The position numbers were made by a program, and so were the translations under genes. This document shows, piece by piece, positions 8,373 to 15,662 of a DNA stretch of 16,910 nucleotides. The DNA is taken from positions 1 to 16,910 of the forward strand of contig CAMAWS010000008.1 in the NCBI GenBank assembly GCA_945861845.1, written 5' to 3'. The stretch is from Candidatus Sulfopaludibacter sp. SbA3. GTDB taxonomy: Bacteria; Acidobacteriota; Terriglobia; 20CM-2-55-15. The notes below the pieces were generated by a model, which saw only the letters and a list, made by a program, of their open reading frames with translations, made no database searches and was not told the DNA's origin. Within the stretch, counting starts at the first letter, position 1. The number at the start of each line of letters is the position of its first letter.

Positions 8373-9319
8373 CCAGGTCCTTGAACAAGCAATCGAGAAT
8401 CTACGTCGCCGGCCAGAATACATTGATTGGGTCCGCCATACACCGGCAACTGAAGCTCCAGGGATTTGGAGGTATTGTGGGCGGCGGTTGGGAGCCCAAC
8501 CCGGCTGTTGCTTCTGAAGTTGGGGATTTCTTCTCAGATACTCGTCCCGAATACGTTTTTGCCGCGGCCGGGCCTTCCGGTGGAATCGGCGCCAATGAAC
8601 GATTTCCGGCCGACCTGATGTATGAAAATCTTCTCTCGGCCTGCCACGTCATCGAAAGTGCATTCAGATATGGAAGCAGGAAACTGCTCTATCTCGCAAG
8701 CTCCTGCACCTATCCGAGACATTGCTCGCAACCCATGTCCGTAAGTTCGTTATTGAGCGGTCCGCTGGAATCAACAAGTCAGTACTACGCCTTGTCCAAG
8801 CTCGCTGGAATTTATCTTTGTGACGCGTTCCGCAAGCAGCATGGCGCTTCATTTATCAGTGGGATTCCGGCGGAGGTATTTGGGCCTGGAGATGATTTCG
8901 ACCCGCAACGGTCGCATGTGGTCGCCGCCCTGATAGCCAAGATGCATGATGCAAAGGAAAGCAGCGCTCCGGAGGTTGAGATCTGGGGGACCGGCACGCC
9001 GCGGCGTGAATTCGTGTTCGCCGACGATCTTGCCGATGCCTGCATATTGTCAATGTTGAATTACGATGATTCGCCGCCCTTAAACCTCGGGAGCGGCGTG
9101 GCATTGTCCATTCGAGAGCTCGCCGAAGTGATCAGGGAAGTTCTCGGGTACGGCGGTGCATTGCGATTCAATGCGGCGAGGCCCGACGGCACCCCGGTGA
9201 AACTGCTCGATTCCACGAAGCTCCGAGAGCTTGGATGGAGTGCAGGAACGACACTACGTGAATCGCTGTCGATTACTTATCAATGGTTCCTGGAAAACCG
9301 GACCATATCCAGCCAATGA
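8369..9319 (+). CDS. wcaG/fcl-like: GDP-L-fucose synthase/GDP-colitose synthase-like epimerase-reductase
   Basis: A 316-residue extended SDR that matches GDP-L-fucose synthase (Fcl/WcaG) along its whole length. The catalytic residues known from E. coli Fcl (S107, C109, Y136, K140, H179) align at a constant offset with S111, C113, Y140, K144 and H183. Other shared blocks are GGIGAN (71-76), WGTGTPRREF (206-215) and the C-terminal TYQWFLEN. Family members epimerise and then reduce C4-keto GDP sugars with NADPH: fucose, colitose (ColC) and modified heptoses in Campylobacter-type pathways. Oddly, the NADP loop reads GQNTLIG (15-21) where Fcl has GHRGMVG, so the middle Gly is Thr and the Arg is Asn; cofactor preference may differ. 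The GTG start at 8369 overlaps the kinase stop; TTG at 8381 is an alternative. Its 3' end overlaps the next gene by four bases. Confidence 0.88.
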   Translation: MTRSLNKQSRIYVAGQNTLIGSAIHRQLKLQGFGGIVGGGWEPNPAVASEVGDFFSDTRPEYVFAAAGPSGGIGANERFPADLMYENLLSACHVIESAFRYGSRKLLYLASSCTYPRHCSQPMSVSSLLSGPLESTSQYYALSKLAGIYLCDAFRKQHGASFISGIPAEVFGPGDDFDPQRSHVVAALIAKMHDAKESSAPEVEIWGTGTPRREFVFADDLADACILSMLNYDDSPPLNLGSGVALSIRELAEVIREVLGYGGALRFNAARPDGTPVKLLDSTKLRELGWSAGTTLRESLSITYQWFLENRTISSQ

Positions 9320-10443
9320 AACCTTATCGAATTACATTTGGTCATATTGAGGTCGGGGCAACCGCGCGCAAGTACTTGAATGAAGCGCTTAACCGGAATT
9401 GGGTTTCCGAGGGACCGAACGTCGAGCGATTCGAGGTCGAATTCGCGAACGAGTTCGGTTATTCCCATGCGATTGCCACCAGTTCGGGGACAGATGCGGG
9501 CATTGTTGCCATGGCCGTTCTGCACGACCTCGGGGCCAGCAGAGGGGATGAAGTCATTACTCCGGCCCTGGCTTTTGTTTCCACTGCGAACTGCGTTCTG
9601 GCGGCGGGACTTGTTCCCAAGTTTGTAGACGTTGAACTGGACACTCTAAACATTGATCCTCGATTGATTGATGCGGCAATCACACCGCGGACCAGGGCCA
9701 TCCAGGTCGTACATACGATGGGAAAGCCCTGTAAAATGCCTGAAATTCTTGATATCGCACGCCGCCACAAATTAATGGTCATCGAAGACGCGTGCGAAGC
9801 TCACGGCGCCACGATGAACGGGACGGTCGTCGGCAAGTTCGGGCACCTGGGCATTTTCAGCTTTTATGCGGCGCACATGGTCTGCAGCGGCGAGGGCGGC
9901 ATGATTGTCACGACGGACTCCGAGCTTGCAGCCCTCTGCAGATCCGTTCGGTCGCATGGCCGGCGCCGCGGGGAACTGTATTTCAGCTTTGATCGAATCG
10001 GATTCAATTCCAAGATGAACGATCTTGAAGCTGCGATTGGTTTGGAGGGGATTGAATCCTTCGGCGAGACTTTTGATCTGCGTCGCCGGTACCTGCTCAG
10101 GCTGCGTGAGCTTCTGGCGCCGCTCCAGGATCGGCTTATTTTGTACCGTGACTCACCCGGCGAAGTTATTTGTCCGCATGCATTCCCGATAGTGCTTCGA
10201 AACGAAAAGGAGTCGGTCGAGGGTTTATACAGCTACCTGGAAGAACGCGGCATCCAGTGCAAGACCCTTTTTGGATCTCTTCCTACGCAACATCAGGCAT
10301 TCCGGTTTCTCGGATATCCGGAGGGAGCGTTTCCTGTGGCCGAGCGGATTGGGCGGACCGGGCTTCACTTTGGTGTTCACCAGTATCTTACCAATGAAGA
10401 CATTGAATATGTTGCCGACAGCGTGAAGTCCTATTTCGATTGA
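9316..10443 (+). CDS. DegT/DnrJ/EryC1 family PLP enzyme with Lys-to-His change (ColD-type sugar 3-dehydratase candidate)
   Basis: A 375-residue fold-type I PLP enzyme of the sugar aminotransferase family. Family blocks include SSGTDAGIVAM (56-66), the PLP-binding Asp in VIEDACEAHGA (155-165) and SFYAAHMVCSGEGGM (182-196). In aminotransferases the last block carries the Schiff-base lysine (pattern SFYxxK); here that residue is H187, codon CAC at 9874-9876. The same replacement defines ColD (GDP-4-keto-6-deoxymannose 3-dehydratase) and the E1 enzyme of CDP-3,6-dideoxyhexose synthesis, in which His acts as the base and C3-OH is removed. A 3-dehydration, rather than transamination, is therefore predicted. 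The residue after His is Met, not the His seen in ColD, so the subgroup is divergent. The ATG at 9316 overlaps the stop of the Fcl/ColC-like gene (ATGA), matching the ColD/ColC pairing in colitose synthesis. Confidence 0.85.
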   Translation: MKPYRITFGHIEVGATARKYLNEALNRNWVSEGPNVERFEVEFANEFGYSHAIATSSGTDAGIVAMAVLHDLGASRGDEVITPALAFVSTANCVLAAGLVPKFVDVELDTLNIDPRLIDAAITPRTRAIQVVHTMGKPCKMPEILDIARRHKLMVIEDACEAHGATMNGTVVGKFGHLGIFSFYAAHMVCSGEGGMIVTTDSELAALCRSVRSHGRRRGELYFSFDRIGFNSKMNDLEAAIGLEGIESFGETFDLRRRYLLRLRELLAPLQDRLILYRDSPGEVICPHAFPIVLRNEKESVEGLYSYLEERGIQCKTLFGSLPTQHQAFRFLGYPEGAFPVAERIGRTGLHFGVHQYLTNEDIEYVADSVKSYFD

Positions 10444-10461
10444 AGGAAAGCGAATCATTTC

Positions 10462-11313
10462 ATGAAGCAAGAGAGCGTTAAGAGAGACATTCAATTACTC
10501 AAAGAGCGATCGCAGTGGTTGCGGAAGGAACTTTTTGAGCTGGTCATGCGTACCAAGAAAGGCCACGTTCCTTCTTCTTATTCGTGCGCAGAAATCCTGG
10601 TGGCTCTGTTTTACGGCGGCTACCTGCGTTTCGATTCCAAGGATCCGCGCTCACCCACAAGAGACCGCCTGATCATCAGCAAGGGACACGCGGCAATGGC
10701 GCTCTATCCGATCCTGGCGGATTTTGGCTATTACTCCAAGGATGAGCTTCTGAAGTTCACGAAATCGAATGGCATTCTGCGATTCTATCCGGACAACAGC
10801 ATACCCGGAATCGAGTCCATCACGGGCTCCCTTGGCCATGGGCTCGGAATAGGTTGCGGATATGGATACGCAGCGAAAACAGACGGTCTTCATTACCGTT
10901 CATTCGTTGTCGTTTCGGATGGTGAATGCTACGAGGGTTCCGTCTGGGAGACGGCGCTTTTTGCGAGCCACTATCAGCTCGACAATGTGGTCGCCATCGT
11001 GGATCGCAACGGGTTGTGCATTATGGATGAGACGGAAAACTGCGTTCGGCTGGATCCGCTGGAAGAGAAGTGGAAAGCGTTCGGCTGGGATACGGTGGCA
11101 ATCAATGGGCATTCCTACAAGGAAATCCTCCCCGCACTTGACCGGGCGGTCGCCAACAGCAGTGGTAAGCCGCTGGCGATCATTTCAAACTCGGTCAAAG
11201 GCAAGGGCATTTCATTCATGGAGAGCAAGGCGCGTTGGCACAACAAGATGCCAAACGATGAGGAGATGGCCCGTGCACGCGAAGAACTGATGGTCAATTG
11301 CATTCTGGACTGA
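10462..11313 (+). CDS. Transketolase, N-terminal (ThDP-pyrophosphate-binding) subunit
   Basis: A 283-residue protein equal to the N-terminal domain of transketolase. It shows SKGHA (73-77), GSLGHGL (122-128) and the ThDP/metal motif SDGE (152-155) through VDRNG (180-184). Transketolases move a two-carbon ketol group from a ketose phosphate to an aldose or other acceptor; the N-half binds the pyrophosphate of ThDP. The usual GHxGGSLS block appears as GHVPSSYS (34-41), a change in a segment near the cofactor and substrate, which may indicate a non-standard acceptor. The start at 10462 has AGGAAAG about 12 bases upstream. It lies 18 bases after the PLP enzyme and nine bases before the matching C-terminal subunit. 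Housekeeping transketolase is usually one chain near 660 residues; this split form in a sugar operon suggests a specialised role. Confidence 0.9.
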   Translation: MKQESVKRDIQLLKERSQWLRKELFELVMRTKKGHVPSSYSCAEILVALFYGGYLRFDSKDPRSPTRDRLIISKGHAAMALYPILADFGYYSKDELLKFTKSNGILRFYPDNSIPGIESITGSLGHGLGIGCGYGYAAKTDGLHYRSFVVVSDGECYEGSVWETALFASHYQLDNVVAIVDRNGLCIMDETENCVRLDPLEEKWKAFGWDTVAINGHSYKEILPALDRAVANSSGKPLAIISNSVKGKGISFMESKARWHNKMPNDEEMARAREELMVNCILD

Positions 11314-11322
11314 TAGAGCGAT

Positions 11323-12267
11323 ATGGAAAAAAATAGCAAATTACCGCGAGACATTTTTCTGGACCAGATCCACGCCGCTGCCCGGAATAACAAGAACATC
11401 TATGTGATGACTGCCGACTTGGGATCGGACGCTCTGGATCGCTTCCGGGCGGAGATGGGGCGACAGTTCATACATGCCGGCATTTCCGAGCAGAACATGA
11501 TTGATGTGGCTGCCGGAATGGCATTGAACGGCAAGATCGTTTACGTATATGCGATGGCGCCTTTCGTAACCCTGCGCTGCTTTGAACAGATCAAGGTGGC
11601 GATCGCTTCGATGGGACTACCCCTGACGATCATCGGAGTGGGTGTGGGATACAGCTACGAAGATGCAGGTCCGACTCACTATGCCACCGAAGATATTTCC
11701 TGCATGCGTTCACTCGCCGGCATTGAGATTCTCACGCCCGGTGACGAGCAATCCGTTATCCAGGCGGCCCGGCTGACCTTTGCCAAACCAGCGCTGCGAT
11801 ACATTCGTCTGGATCGAACGTATCTCCCCACTTTGTATAACGAGGGCGATAACCGGTTCATGCAGGACGGCATTGCCGAAATTGACCGTGGCGAAACTTT
11901 GTGCATCATGACCGCGGGGTACATGCTGCAGAAGGCCAGGGCTGTAAAAGTGCGGCTGGAATCTGACGGCATCAAGCCAGGAATCATTGATGTGTTCAGA
12001 CTGAAGCCTATCAATGGTCAGGTGCTTCGGTCGGTCCTTGCGCCCTATTCCAAGGTTGTTACTCTCGAAGAGCATTTTCTCAGCGGCGGACTGGGCGGAG
12101 CGCTGGTGGAAGCAATGGTGGATAACGGCATCAGGAAGGACATCAAGCGCATTGGCATCGAGGATCATTATTATTGCGAAAATGGCGGCCGCAACTATCT
12201 GCATCAACTGGCGGGAATCGATGTGGATACGGTAACCGATGCGGTCCGGAGTTTCGCGAAACTGTAG
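11323..12267 (+). CDS. Transketolase, C-terminal (pyrimidine-binding) subunit
   Basis: A 314-residue protein equal to the Pyr and C-terminal domains of transketolase. The catalytic Glu that activates ThDP is E56 in GISEQNMIDVAAGMAL (53-68). A further block, YSYEDAGPTHYATED (110-124), corresponds to the conserved GPTH region. It should pair with the preceding N-terminal subunit to form an active heterotetramer-like enzyme; both parts are complete and have separate starts, so this is a real split rather than a frameshift. The ATG at 11323 is nine bases after the previous stop. The gene ends in TAG at 12265-12267, touching the GTG start of the dehydrogenase. Whether it supplies sedoheptulose-7-phosphate or builds a two-carbon branch on a keto sugar is unknown. 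Confidence 0.9.
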   Translation: MEKNSKLPRDIFLDQIHAAARNNKNIYVMTADLGSDALDRFRAEMGRQFIHAGISEQNMIDVAAGMALNGKIVYVYAMAPFVTLRCFEQIKVAIASMGLPLTIIGVGVGYSYEDAGPTHYATEDISCMRSLAGIEILTPGDEQSVIQAARLTFAKPALRYIRLDRTYLPTLYNEGDNRFMQDGIAEIDRGETLCIMTAGYMLQKARAVKVRLESDGIKPGIIDVFRLKPINGQVLRSVLAPYSKVVTLEEHFLSGGLGGALVEAMVDNGIRKDIKRIGIEDHYYCENGGRNYLHQLAGIDVDTVTDAVRSFAKL

Positions 12268-13214
12268 TGGTGAAAGACAAGAGAATCTTCGTCACTTCGA
12301 TCTCGTTTTCACGTGACCCCTTCCTTAAGACACGATTGATCGAGGTATTTCCCCGTACGGTCTTCAACACTGAAGGAATTCGCCTGCAGGGCGAAGCACT
12401 CCACCAGTTCCTCAAGAATGCAGACGGCGCTATCGTTGGTCTTGAGTCCGTTGATGAATCGCTTCTGAAAAAGTGCCCAGTCCTCAAAATTGTTTCAAAG
12501 TACGGAGTTGGGCTCGACAATATTGACCGCGCTGCCTGCGAGAAATCAGGCGTTGCCATCGGCTGGACAGGCGGCGTAAATCGGCTTTCCGTTGCCGAGC
12601 AGACGCTCGGTTTCATGCTGGGGCTGTCGCGAAACCTGTACCAGTCATCGCTTCTTTTGAAGGCCGGCCAATGGGCCAAGCAAGGCGGATTTCAACTGTC
12701 CGGCAAGACGGTTGGAATTGTCGGAGTCGGGCACATCGGAAAAGAGGTCATCCGGCTGCTCCAACCATTCAACTGCGCGATTCTGGTGAACGACATCGTG
12801 GAACAGGCGGAATACTACAAGGCGCACTCGCTGATCGAGTGCACGAAGGAACGTTTGTTCGCTGAATCCGATATCGTCACGATACATACGCCCCTGACCG
12901 AGCAGACCAGGGCTTTTGTCAACAAGGCATCGCTTTCGCTTATGAAGAAGACAGCTTTCCTTATCAACACCTCGCGCGGGGGAATCGTGAAGGAACGCGA
13001 TCTCAAGGAGGCCTTGGCCGCCGGCGCCATCGCCGGTGCCGCACTGGATGTTTTTGAAGAGGAACCTGCTACCGATCGGGAATTGCTGAGTCTGCCGAAT
13101 CTCTTTTGTACGCCTCATATCGGAGGAAATGCCCTGGAAGCCGTAAGGGCGATGGGGCTGAGTGCAATTAAACATCTTGAAGCTTTTTACCTTTCCGAAA
13201 GCGGCGTCGCATGA
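12267..13214 (+). CDS. D-isomer-specific 2-hydroxyacid dehydrogenase (phosphoglycerate dehydrogenase-like)
   Basis: A roughly 315-residue NAD-dependent dehydrogenase. The NAD-binding motif is GVGHIG (153-158). The expected catalytic triad is visible as Arg in NTSRGG (R237), Glu in DVFEEEP (about E266) and His in TPHIGG (H284). SKYGVGLDNID (77-87) is the usual substrate-side loop of SerA-like enzymes. It oxidises or reduces D-2-hydroxy acids such as 3-phosphoglycerate or glycerate, but there is no ACT regulatory domain, so it is shorter than many SerA proteins. I use GTG at 12267 (or 12270), because starting at 12174 would overlap the transketolase subunit by 94 bases with a non-family leader. 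Start choice is uncertain by one codon. Its role in a glycan operon is unclear; it may make a hydroxy-acid substituent or a precursor. It overlaps the next gene by four bases. Confidence 0.85.
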   Translation: MVKDKRIFVTSISFSRDPFLKTRLIEVFPRTVFNTEGIRLQGEALHQFLKNADGAIVGLESVDESLLKKCPVLKIVSKYGVGLDNIDRAACEKSGVAIGWTGGVNRLSVAEQTLGFMLGLSRNLYQSSLLLKAGQWAKQGGFQLSGKTVGIVGVGHIGKEVIRLLQPFNCAILVNDIVEQAEYYKAHSLIECTKERLFAESDIVTIHTPLTEQTRAFVNKASLSLMKKTAFLINTSRGGIVKERDLKEALAAGAIAGAALDVFEEEPATDRELLSLPNLFCTPHIGGNALEAVRAMGLSAIKHLEAFYLSESGVA

Positions 13215-14116
13215 AAGTCCTTGTCCTTGGTGGTTCCGGATTTCTCGGGAGTTATGTGGCCGACGAATTCAGCCGGCGTGGTCACGAAGTTACGATCTTC
13301 GATCGACAGACCTCCAGCTTCCTGCAGGCAAGCCAGCGACTGGTCATCGGCAATATCCTGGATCGCGAGGCCGTCCACGATGTAGTCCGTGGTTGTGACG
13401 TCGCATACAATTTCGCCGGATTTGCGGATCTGAACGCCTCAATCGACAGGCCATTGCAGGCTCTTGAACTCAACATCATGGGGAATGCCAACGTGCTGGA
13501 TGCCTGCAAGACTCACTCGATCAAGCGATTTGTCTATGCCAGCACGGTTTATGTCTTTTCAGACAAGGGCTCTTTTTACGGTGTCAGCAAGCGATGTTCT
13601 GAGAAGATCATCGAGGAGTATCACCGCCAGTACGGTCTTGATTACACGATCGTCCGGTACGGTTCCGTATATGGAAAGCGCGCTGACGACCAGAACAGAA
13701 TTTTCCGCATTATCAGGCAGGCGCTAACAGAGCAGAAGATTGTGTTCCAGGGAAACGGCGAAGAGGAGCGAGAATACATTCACGTGCAGGACGCGGCCAC
13801 CTTGAGCGCCGATATCCTCGACGACGAATACAAGAACCAGCATGTTATTCTCACGGGAGTCGAGCGGTTCAAATACTCACAGCTGCTGAACATGATCAGC
13901 GAAATGCTGAACAACAATGTCAGCATTGAGTACCGGAACGAGGACTACAAGGGACACTACAATCTGACGCCATACTCCTTCCGTCCCACACCTGGCAAAA
14001 AGCTGGTGTGCAATCCGTTCATTGACTTCGGCCAGGGTTTGCTCGAGACGATTGCAGAAATCCATGATCGCATGGCCAAAGAAAATCAAACTGGTGAAGT
14101 AATCGAGATTCTCTGA
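13211..14116 (+). CDS. NAD-dependent epimerase/dehydratase (extended SDR)
   Basis: A 301-residue extended SDR with the Rossmann motif GGSGFLG (7-13), the Ser region YASTVYV (109-115) and the YxxxK pair Y123/K127 in FYGVSK. The segment YGSVYGKRADDQN (150-162) is the substrate-side loop seen in UDP-sugar epimerases. It probably modifies a nucleotide sugar (4-epimerisation, reduction or dehydration) in the same pathway as the neighbours, but no specific substrate signature is recognised. It is shorter than the 2713 SDR and clearly a different subfamily, since the motifs around the active site differ. The ATG at 13211 overlaps the dehydrogenase stop (ATGA), indicating coupled translation. The next gene, a radical SAM enzyme, starts eight bases after its stop. 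Confidence 0.87.
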   Translation: MKVLVLGGSGFLGSYVADEFSRRGHEVTIFDRQTSSFLQASQRLVIGNILDREAVHDVVRGCDVAYNFAGFADLNASIDRPLQALELNIMGNANVLDACKTHSIKRFVYASTVYVFSDKGSFYGVSKRCSEKIIEEYHRQYGLDYTIVRYGSVYGKRADDQNRIFRIIRQALTEQKIVFQGNGEEEREYIHVQDAATLSADILDDEYKNQHVILTGVERFKYSQLLNMISEMLNNNVSIEYRNEDYKGHYNLTPYSFRPTPGKKLVCNPFIDFGQGLLETIAEIHDRMAKENQTGEVIEIL

Positions 14117-14124
14117 GGTATATC

Positions 14125-15654
14125 GTGGCACCTAATTACCAAGTCGATTTACTAGTCGTTCATCCCAGCAATCGAAAGCGGACGTACCAATCGTTGGGAG
14201 ATGAGCTGTCCGCAATTGAGACTCCGGTCTGGCCGGCTCTGATTGCCAATTTTGCGCGTGTGAATGGTTTTTCCGTCGCGATCCTGGATACGGAGGCAGA
14301 AGATCTGAACCCCCAGGCGGCGGCCACGCGCATTTCGGAAATCAAGCCACTATTGACCGCAATCATTGTCTATGGGCACCAACCCTCGGCATCAACCCAG
14401 AATATGACTGCTGCGAGCGAGGTTTGCACATTCCTCAAGGAGATCGCCCCGGACCAGAAAGTGATCATGGTCGGAGGGCATGTGGCCGCGCTGCCCGAGC
14501 GCACCTTAAGAGAGGAAGTGGCGGATTTCATAGCCGGCGGTGAAGGGCCGGTTACGGTCGTCGATCTGCTTCACTCCCTGAAGGCGACCGGTGTTTCCGA
14601 CCAAGGCAAAGTACGCGGGCTCTGGTTCCGTGATGGGGCCGCGGTTTTATCAAATCCGCCCGCTCCGCTGGTCCAGAACCTAGACCGCGACCTGCCTGGA
14701 ATGGCATGGGACCTCTTGCCGATGGGAAAGTACCGCGCGCATAACTGGCACTGCTTCGGTCATCTTGAACGCCAGCCCTATGCCGCGATATATACGACGC
14801 TGGGGTGTCCTTATCACTGCGATTTCTGCTGTATCCAGGCTCCCTTCAAAGATGGTGAGAAAGCTTCGGGCATACAGAAGAACGTCAACAGCTATCGCTT
14901 TTGGTCTCCGGAGTTCGTGGTCTCCCAAATCGACCTGCTCGTTAACGGGTATGGTGTCACCAACCTGCGTATTTCCGACGAGATGTTCGTGTTGAACCGG
15001 AAACACGTGGAACGAATTTGTGACTTGATCATCGAGCGTGGCTATCACCTGAATATGTGGGCGTACGCGCGCGTTGACACCGTGGGTGATGATCGCATGG
15101 TCGAGAAACTGCAGAAGGCGGGTTTTAACTGGCTCTGTTTTGGTATTGAGTCGGCAATTGACCGGGTGAGATCGGGTGTGGACAAGTCCTATGCACAGGA
15201 GTCCATTGCCAGGACCGTACAAAGAGTTCGCGCGGCCGGAATCAATGTGATTGCGAACTACATCTTCGGCCTTCCCGACGATGACATGAAGACCATGCAG
15301 GCCACTTTTGACCTGTCGCTCGATCTCAATTGCGAGTTTGCCAACTTCTACTGCGGGATGGCATATCCCGGCTCGGGTCTCTACAACCTGGCTCTAAAGA
15401 ACGGTTGGCAGCTTCCGGAAAAATGGAGCGACTATTCGCAGCACGCCGTCGATACTCTCCCCCTGCCGACAAAATATCTTTCCGCTTCTGAGGTATTGGC
15501 GTTTCGCGATGAAGCCTGGCAAAGATACTTCAGGAACCCGGCATACCTGGACCTCGTTAGAAAGAAATTCGGCACGGCGACGGAGGAGCACATCCAGAAA
15601 ATGACCAGCCACAAGCTCGTCAGAAAGTATGCTCCGTCGTCACCCGTGGCCTGA
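14125..15654 (+). CDS. B12-binding domain radical SAM protein
   Basis: A 509-residue radical SAM enzyme. The 4Fe-4S/SAM motif CX3CX2C is C228, C232 and C235 in LGCPYHCDFC. The N-terminal 150 residues resemble a cobalamin-binding fold, with VGGHVAALPERTLRE (116-130) and AGGEGPVTVVDLL (137-149) as expected in the BchE/HpnJ-like group. The DxHxxG cobalamin-ligand motif is not clearly present, so B12 may bind base-off without a His ligand. FGIESAIDRVRSGVDK (339-354) is a typical radical SAM core block. Such enzymes methylate or rearrange unreactive carbons; in glycan loci they may act on sugars or lipid carriers, but the substrate is not predictable here. GTG at 14125 is used; TGAGGT (14114-14119) is a suitable ribosome site. 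It is cytoplasmic, with no signal peptide. Confidence 0.87.
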   Translation: MAPNYQVDLLVVHPSNRKRTYQSLGDELSAIETPVWPALIANFARVNGFSVAILDTEAEDLNPQAAATRISEIKPLLTAIIVYGHQPSASTQNMTAASEVCTFLKEIAPDQKVIMVGGHVAALPERTLREEVADFIAGGEGPVTVVDLLHSLKATGVSDQGKVRGLWFRDGAAVLSNPPAPLVQNLDRDLPGMAWDLLPMGKYRAHNWHCFGHLERQPYAAIYTTLGCPYHCDFCCIQAPFKDGEKASGIQKNVNSYRFWSPEFVVSQIDLLVNGYGVTNLRISDEMFVLNRKHVERICDLIIERGYHLNMWAYARVDTVGDDRMVEKLQKAGFNWLCFGIESAIDRVRSGVDKSYAQESIARTVQRVRAAGINVIANYIFGLPDDDMKTMQATFDLSLDLNCEFANFYCGMAYPGSGLYNLALKNGWQLPEKWSDYSQHAVDTLPLPTKYLSASEVLAFRDEAWQRYFRNPAYLDLVRKKFGTATEEHIQKMTSHKLVRKYAPSSPVA

Positions 15655-15662
15655 CGAAAGCT

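Noticed and set aside
11305..11330. A frameshift splitting one transketolase gene
   Set aside because: The N-half and C-half each carry complete domains with their own start and a 9-base gap, and split transketolases are a known arrangement.
12174..12266. N-terminal extension of the 2-hydroxyacid dehydrogenase from ATG 12174
   Set aside because: It would overlap the transketolase C-half by 94 bases and adds residues that do not resemble the family; GTG at 12267 or 12270 fits better.
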